Positions 8,173-17,414 are shown, numbered from the stretch's first letter. The stretch is 64,000 nucleotides of DNA from Pseudomonas fluorescens (GCF_902497785.1 NZ_CABVHK010000018.1:1-64000), one strand, 5' to 3'. The notes: a model not told the origin generated them from the letters alone. Numbers and translations: made by a program.

Positions 8173-9612
8173 ATGACCAATCTCTTGCTCTACCAACGTA
8201 TTGCTCAGCAACTGGCCGAAGACATCCGCCGTGGTGTCTATCAACCGGGAGAGCGCGTGCCTTCGGTACGCAAGATGAGCTCGCAGCTTAATGTCAGCCA
8301 TGCGACGGTGTTGCAGGCATACGCCAATCTCGAAGATCAGGGGTTGATCCGCGCGCGGCCGCAGTCGGGTTATTACGTGCACCAGACGCCGGCCCTGACA
8401 GCGCCGACGCCGGACATCGCCCGAGTCGAGCGTCCCGGTCTGGTCACCCGCAGCAGCATCATTCAACAAGTGTTGGTCGAGTCCCGGCGCGAAGGTGTGT
8501 TTCCCTTGGGCGCGGCAGTGCCGAGCGTTGATTATTTACCGGTTCGGGCGTTGCATCAGCAACTGGCCAAAGTCACCCGCTTCCATAGCCCGCGCGCCTT
8601 CAGCTACATGTTCAGCCCGGGATTCGAGCCGCTGCGTCGGCAAGTGGCAATCCGCATGCGCGATGCCGGTGTGGTGGTTGATCCGTCCGAAGTGGTGATC
8701 ACCCACGGCTGCGTCGATGCGCTGCAGATGTCGCTGCGTGTGTTGACCCGGCCAGGTGACTTGATTGCCGCCGAGTCGCCGACCTATTACGGCTTGCTGC
8801 AACTGGCCGACCTGTTGGGCCTGAAAGTCATCGAAATTCCCAGCGATCCGTCTACCGGCATGAGCCTGGAAGCCCTGCAACTGGCGGCCAATCAGTGGTC
8901 GATCAAGGCGCTGGTGCTGACCACGCGCCTGAGCAATCCACTGGGCGGCACCATGCCCGAAGAGCGGCAGAAACAATTGCTGCGCCTGGCGTCGGATTTC
9001 GATATCCAGGTGGTCGAAGACGATATCTACGGCGAACTGATGTTCGAGCAAGGCCGGACCAAGGCGCTCAAGGCTTACGACCGGCTGGATCGGGTGATCT
9101 ACTGTTCGAGTTTCTCCAAGACCCTGTCACCGGGGGTGCGCATTGGCTGGATGATTGCCGGCAAGTACCAGCAGGAAATCCAGCGCTTGCAGACATTCAG
9201 TACGCATTCGGCGTGCAGCGTCACGCAGATGGGCATTGCAGCCTATCTGGAAAACGGTGGTTACGACCGGCACTTGCGCTACATCCGTCAGGAATACCGC
9301 AAAAACCTCAGCGCCTTCCAGTTGGCGGTGCAGCAGCACTTTCCGGAAGGGACGCAGATGACCCGCCCGACCGGCGGCTTCATTTTATGGGTGAGTCTGC
9401 CGGGGCGGGTGAATACGCAGGAACTGCATGTGCGTGCCTTGCAGCAAGGGATCAGCATTGCGCCGGGGCTGATTTTCAGTAATACCGAGCAATTCAATCA
9501 CTGCATTCGGCTGAACTGCGGGATCCCCTGGAACCGTGAAGCCGAGCGTGCGCTGATGACGCTGGGCATGCTGGCCACCCAGCTTTGTCACGAGACGGCC
9601 GGCGGTTTTTGA
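8173..9612 (+). CDS. MocR-type regulator (GntR wHTH fused to aminotransferase-like domain)
   Basis: 479 aa. Residues 1-75 are a GntR winged helix (IAQQLAEDIRRGVYQPGERV, then HATVLQAYANLEDQGLIRARP). Residues ~110-470 are a fold-type I PLP enzyme domain with the Schiff-base lysine at K316 in SFSKTLSPGVRIGW. Such proteins use PLP or an amino compound as effector and usually regulate amino-acid, vitamin B6 or transport genes. The catalytic lysine is intact. No divergent target gene is present, so the regulon is unknown. The inverted repeat upstream may be its own operator. Confidence 0.9.
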   Translation: MTNLLLYQRIAQQLAEDIRRGVYQPGERVPSVRKMSSQLNVSHATVLQAYANLEDQGLIRARPQSGYYVHQTPALTAPTPDIARVERPGLVTRSSIIQQVLVESRREGVFPLGAAVPSVDYLPVRALHQQLAKVTRFHSPRAFSYMFSPGFEPLRRQVAIRMRDAGVVVDPSEVVITHGCVDALQMSLRVLTRPGDLIAAESPTYYGLLQLADLLGLKVIEIPSDPSTGMSLEALQLAANQWSIKALVLTTRLSNPLGGTMPEERQKQLLRLASDFDIQVVEDDIYGELMFEQGRTKALKAYDRLDRVIYCSSFSKTLSPGVRIGWMIAGKYQQEIQRLQTFSTHSACSVTQMGIAAYLENGGYDRHLRYIRQEYRKNLSAFQLAVQQHFPEGTQMTRPTGGFILWVSLPGRVNTQELHVRALQQGISIAPGLIFSNTEQFNHCIRLNCGIPWNREAERALMTLGMLATQLCHETAGGF

Positions 9613-9701
9613 CGGTGTGGGCAGGTTATTCCTGCCCGCGCTTGTCTTGTGGCGTGCAACAGGCGAGCATACGGCCCTCTGCCGTTAGCGCCGTTGGGTT
9701 C

Positions 9702-10193
9702 ATGAAAGCTATTTTTCCCGTCGCCTGCCTATCGATCTGCCTGTTATTGAGCTTTCATAGCGAAGGCATCATGGCGGCTTCCGCTCAGGAAAAATCCGCA
9801 GCGAGCGCCCCCTCGAAAAAAGCCGCAACGGTAAAAAAAGCCGCGACGGGCAAAAAAACGGCGCCGGTCAAAAAGACTGCCGCCAAGGTCAAAAAACGGC
9901 CACCGATTGCCTCCAAGTCCAAACCCGCCAGTGAGGTCGTGAAAACCAGATTGCCTTCGGCAGACCTGGATTTAAGCCTGCCTGAGGACATGGCCGAAGA
10001 GTTGAAACCGATCGGTACTGTGCCGTTGCCCAGGCGCGACGCGGTGTTGCCGCAAATGTTCGGCGACAAGGCCGGCAGTTCGCCCTTTCAGCTCAACGGA
10101 CGGCTGATCAGCAACGAAATGCAACTGCAACTGCGCAACGAGGAACGCCGGGAAGTCGAAGGCGCTGCGCTGGAATTCGAGTTCAAACGGTGA
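9702..10193 (+). CDS. Exported Lys/Ala-rich protein of unknown function
   Basis: 163 aa. The ATG at 9702 was chosen because it begins a clear signal peptide (MKAIFPVACLSICLLLSFHS) with likely cleavage near ASA; longer in-frame starts lack one. Residues ~35-75 are a basic, low-complexity tract of KKAAT / KKTAP-type repeats resembling a histone H1 tail. The C-terminal half is ordinary (LDLSLPEDMAEELKPIGTVP...). Relatives in Pseudomonas are sometimes labelled translation initiation factor 2 because of the repeats; nothing here supports that role. A basic exported tail might bind anionic surface polymers, which is speculation. Confidence 0.7.
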   Translation: MKAIFPVACLSICLLLSFHSEGIMAASAQEKSAASAPSKKAATVKKAATGKKTAPVKKTAAKVKKRPPIASKSKPASEVVKTRLPSADLDLSLPEDMAEELKPIGTVPLPRRDAVLPQMFGDKAGSSPFQLNGRLISNEMQLQLRNEERREVEGAALEFEFKR

Positions 10194-10358
10194 TTTCTCC
10201 CTCTCTGTGACCCGCAGACCAGACGCTTTGTCGGAGACTGGTCAGTCACCTTCGATTGAGGGTAAAAACCCGCCCTCAGGTCATTTAAAACAACCGTTGC
10301 AGCGTTTACCCTGTGCCCCGTCCTTTAATACATCGCCCGTCGCGAGGAGCTTGTCGTC

Positions 10359-10613
10359 ATGAAATGCCGTGAGGGCTGTGGCGCCTGTTGCATTGCCCCG
10401 TCCATCAGTTCACCGATTCCCGGCATGCCCGAAGGCAAAGCGGCGGGAGAACGTTGCGTGCAACTCTCTGTCGAGAACCTGTGCAACATTTTCGGCCAAC
10501 CTGGACGTCCGGCCGTGTGTTCGGCGTTTGAAGCCGACGCCGAAGTCTGCGGCACCAGCAGTGATGAAGCGATCAGGTTGCTGGGTTGGTGGGAGCAGAT
10601 GACGGCAGCGTGA
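10359..10613 (+). CDS. YkgJ-family cysteine-cluster protein
   Basis: 84 aa. It has the CxxxCGxCC arrangement at the N-terminus (CREGCGACC, residues 3-11), a middle Cys in GERCVQL and two late cysteines, matching the short YkgJ/UPF0153 family. These presumably bind zinc or an iron-sulphur cluster; no function is established. GGAG lies nine bases before the ATG. It is followed 40 bases later by a START-domain gene and could share its transcript. Confidence 0.85.
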   Translation: MKCREGCGACCIAPSISSPIPGMPEGKAAGERCVQLSVENLCNIFGQPGRPAVCSAFEADAEVCGTSSDEAIRLLGWWEQMTAA

Positions 10614-10653
10614 TGTGTTCAAGCATGGAACTTCAACAATAAGGAATAAGACT

Positions 10654-11259
10654 ATGGGTTCGCTGCATCGTATGGCTGTGTTGTGTGGTTTGACGGTTTT
10701 GTTGGCGACTGCTGCCGTTCAGGCTGAAGACTGGAAGGTGGCCAAGAATGAAGACGGCATCAAGGTGTCGCTGAGCGAAGTGGCCGGCTCTGACTACAAG
10801 GCCTATCAGGGCGTCACCCTGATGAAAACCAGCATGGCCAAATTGCGTGCGCTTCAGGAAGATGTGGCAGGCGCCTGCACCTGGATTCACGAGTGCAAAA
10901 TGCAGAAGCTGCTCAAGCACGAAGGCGATCAGAGCTGGACCTACACTCAGTTCAATACCCCATGGCCAGTGACCGCGCGTGATTCGGTGTTGCACATCAC
11001 CACCACGCAAGGCGCCGACGGCAGCCTGACGCGCAAACTCGAAGGCGTGCCGACGTACATTCCCGAAGAAAAAGGTTTTGTGCGGGTGGCCAAGGTCGAG
11101 GGCTTCTGGAAGATGGTGCCCAAGGGCGATCAGGTTGAAGTGACCTATCAGGTTCACACCGAACCGGGCGGCAGCGTACCATCGATGGTTGCCAACAAGT
11201 TCGTGGTGGATGCGCCGTTCAATACGTTGAAAGCGCTGAAGGAACGTGCCGAGAAGTAA
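10654..11259 (+). CDS. START-domain periplasmic protein
   Basis: 201 aa from the ATG at 10654, preceded by AAGGAA. The upstream GTG (10615) lacks this site and would spoil the signal peptide (HRMAVLCGLTVLLATAAVQA). The mature part begins EDWKVAKNEDGIKVSLSEV and matches the StAR-related lipid-transfer (START) fold of Pseudomonas exported proteins, with QFNTPWPVTARDSVLH as the typical centre. It probably binds a hydrophobic ligand in the periplasm; the ligand is unknown. Confidence 0.85.
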   Translation: MGSLHRMAVLCGLTVLLATAAVQAEDWKVAKNEDGIKVSLSEVAGSDYKAYQGVTLMKTSMAKLRALQEDVAGACTWIHECKMQKLLKHEGDQSWTYTQFNTPWPVTARDSVLHITTTQGADGSLTRKLEGVPTYIPEEKGFVRVAKVEGFWKMVPKGDQVEVTYQVHTEPGGSVPSMVANKFVVDAPFNTLKALKERAEK

Positions 11260-11299
11260 TGGCAGCTGGTTGCATATCTTCGACTTGCAATGAGCACTT

Positions 11300-11391
11300 G
11301 TGGGAGCGAGCCTGCTCGCGAGGGCGTTGTGTCAGTCAGCATCAGTGTTGATAGTCACGACGCCTTCGCGAGCAGGCTCGCTCCCACAGGG
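11300..11391. repeat. REPIN, inverted pair (family B)
   Basis: TGGGAGCGAGCCTGCTCGCG and its inverse CGCGAGCAGGCTCGCTCCCA enclose ~50 bases. It lies between convergent transcription ends and the LtaS-like gene. Confidence 0.9.
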
Positions 11392-11647
11392 GGATTTTGT
11401 TGGCACTTAATCTTCATCAACACACAATGAATGTTTAATTGTGTTTCCAAATGCACGTTGCACAATATTTTCACAATGTGTCCAAGACAATTCGCTCCCG
11501 CTGGTCCGCCAGTAATAAATGGCAATGCTGTGAGTGATCGTGCAACATTTGCGCACCGCGCAAGCCCCGGGGCCAGGTAGTGGCCAACAGAGGGCAGGGC
11601 GCCGCTCCATTTTTGAAACTTCAACTTCCAATGGGTCCTAAAACGAC
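11392..11647 (+). promoter_or_regulatory. AT-richer leader upstream of the LtaS-like gene
   Basis: This 256-base stretch has no convincing ORF. It holds a short palindrome at 11422-11444 (ACACAAT-N9-ATTGTGT) in an AT-rich patch, which could be an operator or part of a promoter. There is no clear Shine-Dalgarno before 11648. Confidence 0.3.
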
Positions 11648-13741
11648 ATGGCAATCCCGGACGCCCTGAATCAGCAGCGAGCTTCAAGTCGCCTGCTGCA
11701 ACCGACCGTCAAATCGCATCTGGCCTACACGCTGCTGTGTGCCCTGGTCATGATGGTCATGTTCAGCCTGCTGCGCGTTGCGCTGCTGGTCTACAACCGC
11801 GAAATGATCCTCGACACCCCGGCCTCGACCTTTTTCGAAGCGTTCGCCAACGGCCTGCGTTTCGACCTGCGTCTGGTGGTCTACCTGAGCATTCCGCTGG
11901 TCCTGGCGCTGTTCAGTGCCCGGGCCATGGCTGCCCGCGGGTTCTTCCGTCTCTGGCTGACCCTTGCATCAAGCATCGCGCTGTTTCTCGGCCTGATGGA
12001 GATGGACTTCTACCGCGAGTTCCACCAGCGCCTCAACGGCCTGGTGTTCCAATACGTGAAAGAAGACCCGAAAACTGTGATGAGCATGCTCTGGTACGGT
12101 TTTCCGGTGGTTCGCTACCTGCTGGCCTGGGCCGTGGGCACCGTGATCCTGACACTGGCGTTCAAGGGCGCTGACCGTGCAACCCGGCCTCGCGGCCCGT
12201 TCAGCGGCGGCACGATCGGCACGCGCAAGATCGCGCCGTGGTACGCACGCATCGCGGTGTTCGTGGTGTGCCTGCTGATCTGCGTGGTCGCGGCCCGTGG
12301 CACGCTGCGCCAAGGCCCGCCATTGCGCTGGGGTGACGTCTACACCACCGACTCGAACTTCGCCAACCAGTTGGGCCTCAACGGCACCCTGTCCCTGGTC
12401 GCGGCGGCCAAGAGCCGGATGTCCGAAGACCGCGACAACATCTGGAAAGCCACGATCGAGCAGTCGCAAGCTCGGCAGAACGTGCGCGACATTCTGCTGA
12501 CGCCGAACGACAAACTGGTCGACGCTGAAACGGCTGCCGTTCGCCGCACTTACACGCCGAACACCGACAAGACCTTGCCGATCAAGAACGTCGTGGTGAT
12601 CCTGATGGAAAGCTTCGCCGGCCACTCGGTCGGCGCGCTGGGACGTCCGGGCGATGTCACGCCGTACTTCGACAAACTGTCGAAAGAAGGCCTGCTGTTC
12701 GACCGCTTCTTCTCCAACGGCACGCACACCCACCAGGGCATGTTCGCCACCATGGCTTGCTTCCCGAACCTGCCGGGTTTCGAGTACCTGATGCAGACCC
12801 CGGAAGGCAGCCACAAGCTGTCGGGCCTGCCGCAATTGCTCAGCGCCCGTGACTATGACGATGTGTATGTCTACAACGGCGACTTTGCCTGGGACAACCA
12901 GTCGGGCTTCTTCAGCAACCAGGGCATGACCAACTTCATCGGGCGTAACGATTTTGTGAACCCGGTATTTTCCGACCCGACCTGGGGCGTGTCCGACCAG
13001 GACATGTTCAACCGTGGCCTGGAAGAATTGAAGGCGCGCGACGGCAAGGACAAAAAACCGTTTTATGCCTTGCTGCAAACCTTGTCCAACCACACGCCAT
13101 ACGCCTTGCCGACGCCGTTGCCGGTCGAGCGCGTGACCGACCGTGGCAGCCTCAACGAACACTTGACCGCCATGCGTTACTCCGACTGGGCGCTGGGTCA
13201 GTTCTTCGAGAAGGCGCGCAAGGAGCCGTACTTCAACGAAACCCTGTTCGTGGTCGTCGGCGACCACGGTTTTGGCAACGAACAGCAGATCACTGAAATG
13301 GACCTGGGCCGCTTCAACGTTCCGATGTTGCTGATCGGGCCGGGCGTTCAGGAGAAGTTCGGCCAGCTCGACCACACCGTAGGCACCCAGATCGACATCG
13401 TGCCGACCATCATGGGTCGCATCGGTGGCGACGTGCTTCACCAATGCTGGGGTCGTGACTTGCTGAACCTGCCGGAAGGCGACAAAGGTTTCGGCGTGAT
13501 CAAACCGTCCGGCAGCGATCAGACCGTCGCGTTGCTGACGGCCGATCGTGTGCTGGTGTTGCCCAAGGATATGCCGGCGAAGCTGTACCGATACGAATTC
13601 GGCGCCACCCCGAAAGGTGAGCTGATTCCGGCATCGGCTGATGAAGCGGCTCTCCAGCAAAAACTTGAGTCGTTCATCCAGACAGCGACCAAGAGCCTGA
13701 TCGACAACACCGCCGGTGTGGTTGACGGCAAGCCGGACTAA
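11648..13741 (+). CDS. LTA synthase-family membrane sulfatase/phosphotransferase
   Basis: 697 aa. About five hydrophobic helices fill residues ~20-220. A periplasmic alkaline-phosphatase-superfamily domain then spans ~310-640. The metal and active-site motifs are visible: VVILMESFAGHSVG (metal Glu), FFSNGTHTHQGMFAT (nucleophilic Thr region) and VVVGDHGFG (metal Asp-His). Gram-negative members transfer phosphoglycerol or phosphoethanolamine-type groups to glycans or lipids, for example OpgB on periplasmic glucans. The exact acceptor here is unknown. It is a single gene with its own terminator. Confidence 0.88.
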   Translation: MAIPDALNQQRASSRLLQPTVKSHLAYTLLCALVMMVMFSLLRVALLVYNREMILDTPASTFFEAFANGLRFDLRLVVYLSIPLVLALFSARAMAARGFFRLWLTLASSIALFLGLMEMDFYREFHQRLNGLVFQYVKEDPKTVMSMLWYGFPVVRYLLAWAVGTVILTLAFKGADRATRPRGPFSGGTIGTRKIAPWYARIAVFVVCLLICVVAARGTLRQGPPLRWGDVYTTDSNFANQLGLNGTLSLVAAAKSRMSEDRDNIWKATIEQSQARQNVRDILLTPNDKLVDAETAAVRRTYTPNTDKTLPIKNVVVILMESFAGHSVGALGRPGDVTPYFDKLSKEGLLFDRFFSNGTHTHQGMFATMACFPNLPGFEYLMQTPEGSHKLSGLPQLLSARDYDDVYVYNGDFAWDNQSGFFSNQGMTNFIGRNDFVNPVFSDPTWGVSDQDMFNRGLEELKARDGKDKKPFYALLQTLSNHTPYALPTPLPVERVTDRGSLNEHLTAMRYSDWALGQFFEKARKEPYFNETLFVVVGDHGFGNEQQITEMDLGRFNVPMLLIGPGVQEKFGQLDHTVGTQIDIVPTIMGRIGGDVLHQCWGRDLLNLPEGDKGFGVIKPSGSDQTVALLTADRVLVLPKDMPAKLYRYEFGATPKGELIPASADEAALQQKLESFIQTATKSLIDNTAGVVDGKPD

Positions 13742-13760
13742 GTTTTCGGCGCAATAAAAA

Positions 13761-13791
13761 AGAGGCCCTTATCAAGGGCCTCTTTTTTTTG
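13761..13791 (+). terminator. Rho-independent terminator
   Basis: Ten-base stem AGAGGCCCTT / AAGGGCCTCT with a three-base loop, then T8. It ends the LtaS-like gene. Confidence 0.93.
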
Positions 13792-13803
13792 CCTGTCAGC
13801 TCT

Positions 13804-13956
13804 TTATATCTTGCCGAGTAACAGCAGGATCAACAGCACCACCAACACCACGCCGATGATACCCGACGGACCATAACCCCAACTTCTGGAGTGTGGGAAG
13901 ACCGGCAGGCCGCCTACCAGCAGGAGGATCAGAATAATGATTAGAATTGTGCCCAT
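13804..13956 (-). CDS. DUF3309-type small membrane protein
   Basis: A 50-aa protein: MGTILIIILILLLVGGLPVF, then a short polar turn (HSRSWGYGPSG) and a second hydrophobic helix ending LLLLGKI. Two transmembrane segments around a WGYGPSG turn are the signature of the DUF3309 family, common in proteobacteria and often stress-associated. AAGGAAA lies seven bases before the ATG. The function is unknown. It is convergent with the LtaS-like gene. Confidence 0.85.
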   Translation of the reverse strand: MGTILIIILILLLVGGLPVFPHSRSWGYGPSGIIGVVLVVLLILLLLGKI

Positions 13957-14241
13957 GTCTATTTCCTTGTTGGAAGTGTTCTGGAGTTACCTGGCGTTAA
14001 ACGGTCAGCTGGAATGCCATAAACCCAAGCTGCTTACAAAGTCCGACTGTTGCATATGAAAAAAAATTCCAAGTTTTTTTAATGTTTTTCGGAGAAAGGC
14101 TTATTTCTTTTTTGCACTGCTAGTTGGTTCGGGCGCTTCCAGGGTTTGCTTGGGCCATTCAGCAATCTGATGGAGCGTGGGTCGGGCATCGTCCTTCGCT
14201 ACACTCGATGCATCTTCCCCGGAACAACAAGGCTGTTTGCT

Positions 14242-15057
14242 ATGCAAAATCGCATGATGATCACTGGCGCGGGCTCGGGCCTGGGTCGCGAAATCGCGCT
14301 GCGCTGGGCGCGTGAAGGCTGGCAACTGGCCTTGTCGGATGTCAGCGAACCCGGTTTGCAAGAGACGCTGAAAATGGTTCGCGAGGCGGGCGGCGATGGT
14401 TTTATCCAGCGTTGCGACGTGCGCGATTACAGTCAGCTGACGGCCTTCGCTCAGGCCTGTGAAGTCAAACTCGGTGGCATCGATGTCATCGTCAACAACG
14501 CCGGCGTCGCCTCGGGCGGGTTCTTCAGCGAACTGTCGCTGGAAGACTGGGACTGGCAAATCGCGATCAACCTGATGGGCGTGGTCAAAGGCTGCAAGGC
14601 GTTCCTGCCGCTGCTGGAAAAAAGCAAAGGCAAGATCATCAACATCGCGTCGATGGCGGCGTTGATGCAAGGTCCGGCGATGAGCAACTACAACGTGGCC
14701 AAGGCAGGTGTTGTGGCACTGTCCGAAAGCCTGTTGATTGAACTGGCGCAGCAGGAAGTCGGCGTGCATGTGGTGTGTCCGTCATTCTTCCAGACCAATT
14801 TGCTCGACTCTTTCCGTGGCCCGACACCGGCGATGAAAGCCCAGGTCGGTAAATTGCTGGAAAGCTCTCCGATCACGGCGGCCGACATTGCCGACTACAT
14901 CTATCAGCACGTTGCCGCAGGTGAATTCATGATCCTGCCCCACGAACAAGGGCGCATGGCCTGGGCGCTCAAGCAAAAGAATCCGCAACTGCTCTACGAT
15001 GAAATGATTGCCATGGCCGATAAAATGCGCGCCAAGGCCAAACAAAACGCAGGCTGA
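14242..15057 (+). CDS. Short-chain dehydrogenase/reductase
   Basis: 271 aa from the ATG at 14242; an in-frame extension upstream has no family similarity. It is a classical SDR: cofactor motif TGAGSGLG at residues ~8-15, NNAG at ~90, catalytic Ser in NIASMAALMQGPAM and the YxxxK motif (YNVAK). The motif and its acidic neighbours do not decide between NAD and NADP. The substrate is unknown. ynfA lies 65 bases downstream on the same strand but may be independent. Confidence 0.92.
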   Translation: MQNRMMITGAGSGLGREIALRWAREGWQLALSDVSEPGLQETLKMVREAGGDGFIQRCDVRDYSQLTAFAQACEVKLGGIDVIVNNAGVASGGFFSELSLEDWDWQIAINLMGVVKGCKAFLPLLEKSKGKIINIASMAALMQGPAMSNYNVAKAGVVALSESLLIELAQQEVGVHVVCPSFFQTNLLDSFRGPTPAMKAQVGKLLESSPITAADIADYIYQHVAAGEFMILPHEQGRMAWALKQKNPQLLYDEMIAMADKMRAKAKQNAG

Positions 15058-15122
15058 TCTTGCTCGCGGGTAACGCCGTCGATAGGGTGGCCGCCATCGG
15101 TCATCCTCGCGAGACGTTTTGA

Positions 15123-15455
15123 ATGCTCAATTACCTGTGGTTCTTCCTGGCCGCGCTATTTGAAATCGCCGGCTGTTTTGCCTTCTGGATGTGGTTACGC
15201 CAGGGCAAAAGCGTCTGGTGGGTCGTGCCGGCACTGCTCAGCCTGACCCTGTTCGCGCTGCTGCTGACCCGTGTTGAAGCGACCTACGCCGGGCGCGCTT
15301 ATGCCGCGTACGGTGGCATCTACATCGTTGCATCGATTGGCTGGCTGGCAGTGGTCGAACGAATTCGTCCGTTGGGCTCGGACTGGATCGGCGTGGCGCT
15401 CTGTGTGATGGGCGCGAGCGTCATCCTGTTCGGCCCGCGGTTTTCCGCTTCCTGA
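15123..15455 (+). CDS. ynfA: YnfA (UPF0060) membrane protein
   Basis: 110 aa, the family length, with four transmembrane helices. The start MLNYLWFFLAALFEIAGCFA and the AYAAYGGIYIVASIGWL core are typical of YnfA. The fold is SMR-like, and some family members have been proposed to export drugs or cations; the role is unsettled. Confidence 0.9.
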   Translation: MLNYLWFFLAALFEIAGCFAFWMWLRQGKSVWWVVPALLSLTLFALLLTRVEATYAGRAYAAYGGIYIVASIGWLAVVERIRPLGSDWIGVALCVMGASVILFGPRFSAS

Positions 15456-15598
15456 GCGTTCTTTCACTGTTTGTCAGACGTTTCCGAAAGATACGTTCGC
15501 GCCGAGCTGTAGGGCGGGACTGATTTGCCTTCATCGCATTGAACGCCAGCCGCGCGCCGGGCATCTTCAGGGCTCGATAACCCTGAAGGACGATTGCC

Positions 15599-15784
15599 AT
15601 GCTTGTACTCAGCCGCGTTGTGGGCGAAATGATTTCCATCGGTGACGAGATTTCGGTGCGTATTGTGGCCGTCAATGGCAACACCGTGCGCTTCGGCGTC
15701 GAAGCGCCGCGCAGCGTCAACGTGCACCGGGCCGAAGTCTATGACCGCATCCAGGTCAAACTGGCGAAAACCAAGGAGCGTTGA
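15599..15784 (+). CDS. csrA: CsrA/Rsm-family RNA-binding regulator (RsmI-like paralogue)
   Basis: 61 aa beginning MLVLSRVVGEMISIGDEISV. It keeps L4, R6 and the RNA-contacting R44 (VHRAEVY). CsrA dimers bind GGA motifs in mRNA leaders and block or change translation. The N-terminus differs from the RsmA/RsmE pattern I recall (MLILTR) and is closer to the third Pseudomonas paralogue, RsmI; that assignment is from memory. Its own leader contains AAGGACG in the Shine-Dalgarno position, which could allow autoregulation. It is convergent with the yheU-type gene, five bases between stops. Confidence 0.93.
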   Translation: MLVLSRVVGEMISIGDEISVRIVAVNGNTVRFGVEAPRSVNVHRAEVYDRIQVKLAKTKER

Positions 15785-15789
15785 GCGTT

Positions 15790-16017
15790 TCAGTCGAATA
15801 GATGCTTGGGCACATCATGTTTGAGCATCAACTGGCACTGCTCGCTTTCCGGGTCGAAGACAATCAGCGCCTGGCCCTTGGTCAAGGCCTGGCGAACTCG
15901 CAACACGCGGGTTTCCAGCGGCGTGTCATCGCCATTGTCCGTGCCGTCACGGGTCACGAAATCCTCGATCAGGCGGGTCAGGGTGTCGACTTCAAGTTGG
16001 TCGTGGGGGATCAGCAT
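15790..16017 (-). CDS. YheU-family (UPF0270) protein
   Basis: 75 aa from the ATG at 16017, which has GAGG five bases upstream; a GTG two codons earlier would overlap that site. The sequence MLIPHDQLEVDTLTRLIEDF and the REGTD-like VTRDGTDNGDDTPLE patch match UPF0270/YheU. It is a small cytosolic protein of unknown function. Confidence 0.88.
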   Translation of the reverse strand: MLIPHDQLEVDTLTRLIEDFVTRDGTDNGDDTPLETRVLRVRQALTKGQALIVFDPESEQCQLMLKHDVPKHLFD

Positions 16018-16100
16018 AGGCACCTCGGGGAAACAATGGCGCGATGCTACGGCGAATGATGGATTGCGGCTAGCCTTCGCTGATGTGTTGCCGATCCACC

Positions 16101-16193
16101 GCCATCGCGGGCAAGCCCGCTCCCACAGGTATCACGTCGATCACAAAATTTCTGATCGGCACGTCCCCTGTGGGAGCGGGCTTGCCCGCGATG
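16101..16193. repeat. REPIN, inverted pair (family C)
   Basis: GCCATCGCGGGCAAGCCCGC...CCACAGG and its inverse around ~40 bases. It sits between the M42 peptidase stop and yheU. Confidence 0.9.
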
Positions 16194-16223
16194 ACTATCG
16201 ACCGGACAACCCAACATCCCGGA

Positions 16224-17414
16224 TCAGCTATCCGACCGCTGCCCCACCAGACTGTCCACCGACGGCACCCGGGTATCGCTTTCCATCTGGGTGTCGTGCT
16301 CGATCTGGTGACTGAACCGGTCCAGCGAACCCTTGGCCGGTTGGGCATCGCTGGCGAACACCGGCGGGCTGAGGATGTAGGCGCCCAGCAATCGACTGAG
16401 GGCGGCGAGGCTGTCGATGTGCGTGCGTTCGTAACCGTGGGTCGCGTCGCAACCGAAGGCGAGCAGGGCAGTGCGAATATCGTGGCCGGCGGTGACCGCC
16501 GAATGGGCATCGCTGAAGTAATAGCGGAACAGGTCGCGGCGCACCGGCAACTCGTTGTCGCTGGCCAGCCGCAGCAAGTGCCGCGACAGGTGATAGTCAT
16601 AGGGGCCGCCGGAATCCTGCATCGCCACGCTCACTGCGTGTTCGCTGGAGTGCTGGCCGGGGGCAACCGGCGCGATGTCGATGCCGACGAATTCGCTGAC
16701 GTCCCACGGCAAAGCCGCTGCGGCACCGCTGCCGGTTTCCTCGGTGATGGTGAACAGCGGATGACAGTCGATCATCAACTCTTCGCCGCTGTCGACGATC
16801 GCTTTGAGCGCGGCCAGCAGTGCGGCAACGCCGGCCTTGTCGTCGAGGTGACGGGCGCTGATGTGGCCGCTTTCGGTGAACTCCGGCAACGGGTCGAACG
16901 CGACGAAATCGCCGACGCTGATCCCCAGCGAATCGCAATCGGCGCGAGTCGCGCAATAGGCGTCGAGGCGCAGTTCGATGTGATCCCAGCTGATCGGCAT
17001 TTCATCTACGGCAGTGTTGAATGCATGCCCGGATGCCATCAGCGGCAACACGCTGCCGCGGATCACGCCGTTGTCGGTGAACAGGCTGACGCGACTGCCC
17101 TCGGCGAAGCGGCTGGACCAGCAGCCGACAGGGGCCAGGGTCAGGCGACCGTTGTCTTTGACTGCGCGAACCGCCGCACCGATGGTGTCGAGGTGCGCGG
17201 AGACAGCGCGGTCGGGGCTGTTTTTCTTGCCCTTGAGCGTGGCGCGAATGGTGCCACGGCGGGTCATCTCGAACGGGATGCCAAGCTCTTCAAGGCGCTC
17301 GGCGACGTAACGCACGATGGTGTCGGTGAAGCCGGTCGGGCTCGGAATGGCGAGCATTTCCAGCAGGACTTTTTGCAGGTAGTTGAGGTCTGGTTCGGGG
17401 ATTTTGCTGGTCAT
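16224..17414 (-). CDS. M42-family hydrolase of the NAGGN osmoprotectant system
   Basis: 396 aa from the ATG at 17414, with CAGGAG five bases upstream; a longer frame (17525) reads into the REPIN. Co-catalytic metalloaminopeptidase features are visible: AHLDTIG, HLDDKAG, EETGSG and the late ATHGYERTH, with Asp, Glu and His metal ligands in the M42 order. It is the third gene of the conserved trio found beside N-acetylglutaminylglutamine amide synthesis. A role in turning over or trimming the dipeptide is inferred from context. A REPIN separates it from ngg by 161 bases. Confidence 0.92.
   Translation of the reverse strand: MTSKIPEPDLNYLQKVLLEMLAIPSPTGFTDTIVRYVAERLEELGIPFEMTRRGTIRATLKGKKNSPDRAVSAHLDTIGAAVRAVKDNGRLTLAPVGCWSSRFAEGSRVSLFTDNGVIRGSVLPLMASGHAFNTAVDEMPISWDHIELRLDAYCATRADCDSLGISVGDFVAFDPLPEFTESGHISARHLDDKAGVAALLAALKAIVDSGEELMIDCHPLFTITEETGSGAAAALPWDVSEFVGIDIAPVAPGQHSSEHAVSVAMQDSGGPYDYHLSRHLLRLASDNELPVRRDLFRYYFSDAHSAVTAGHDIRTALLAFGCDATHGYERTHIDSLAALSRLLGAYILSPPVFASDAQPAKGSLDRFSHQIEHDTQMESDTRVPSVDSLVGQRSDS

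Noticed and set aside
11969..13660. 563-codon minus-strand frame opposite the LtaS-like gene
   Set aside because: Composition (His/Gln/Arg-rich) and lack of any recognisable fold mark it as antisense shadow of a real gene.
14101..14200. Plausible-looking C-terminus on the minus strand (EWPKQTLEAPEPTSSAKKK)
   Set aside because: No start codon with a ribosome site exists in that frame outside the SDR gene, so no complete small gene could be supported.
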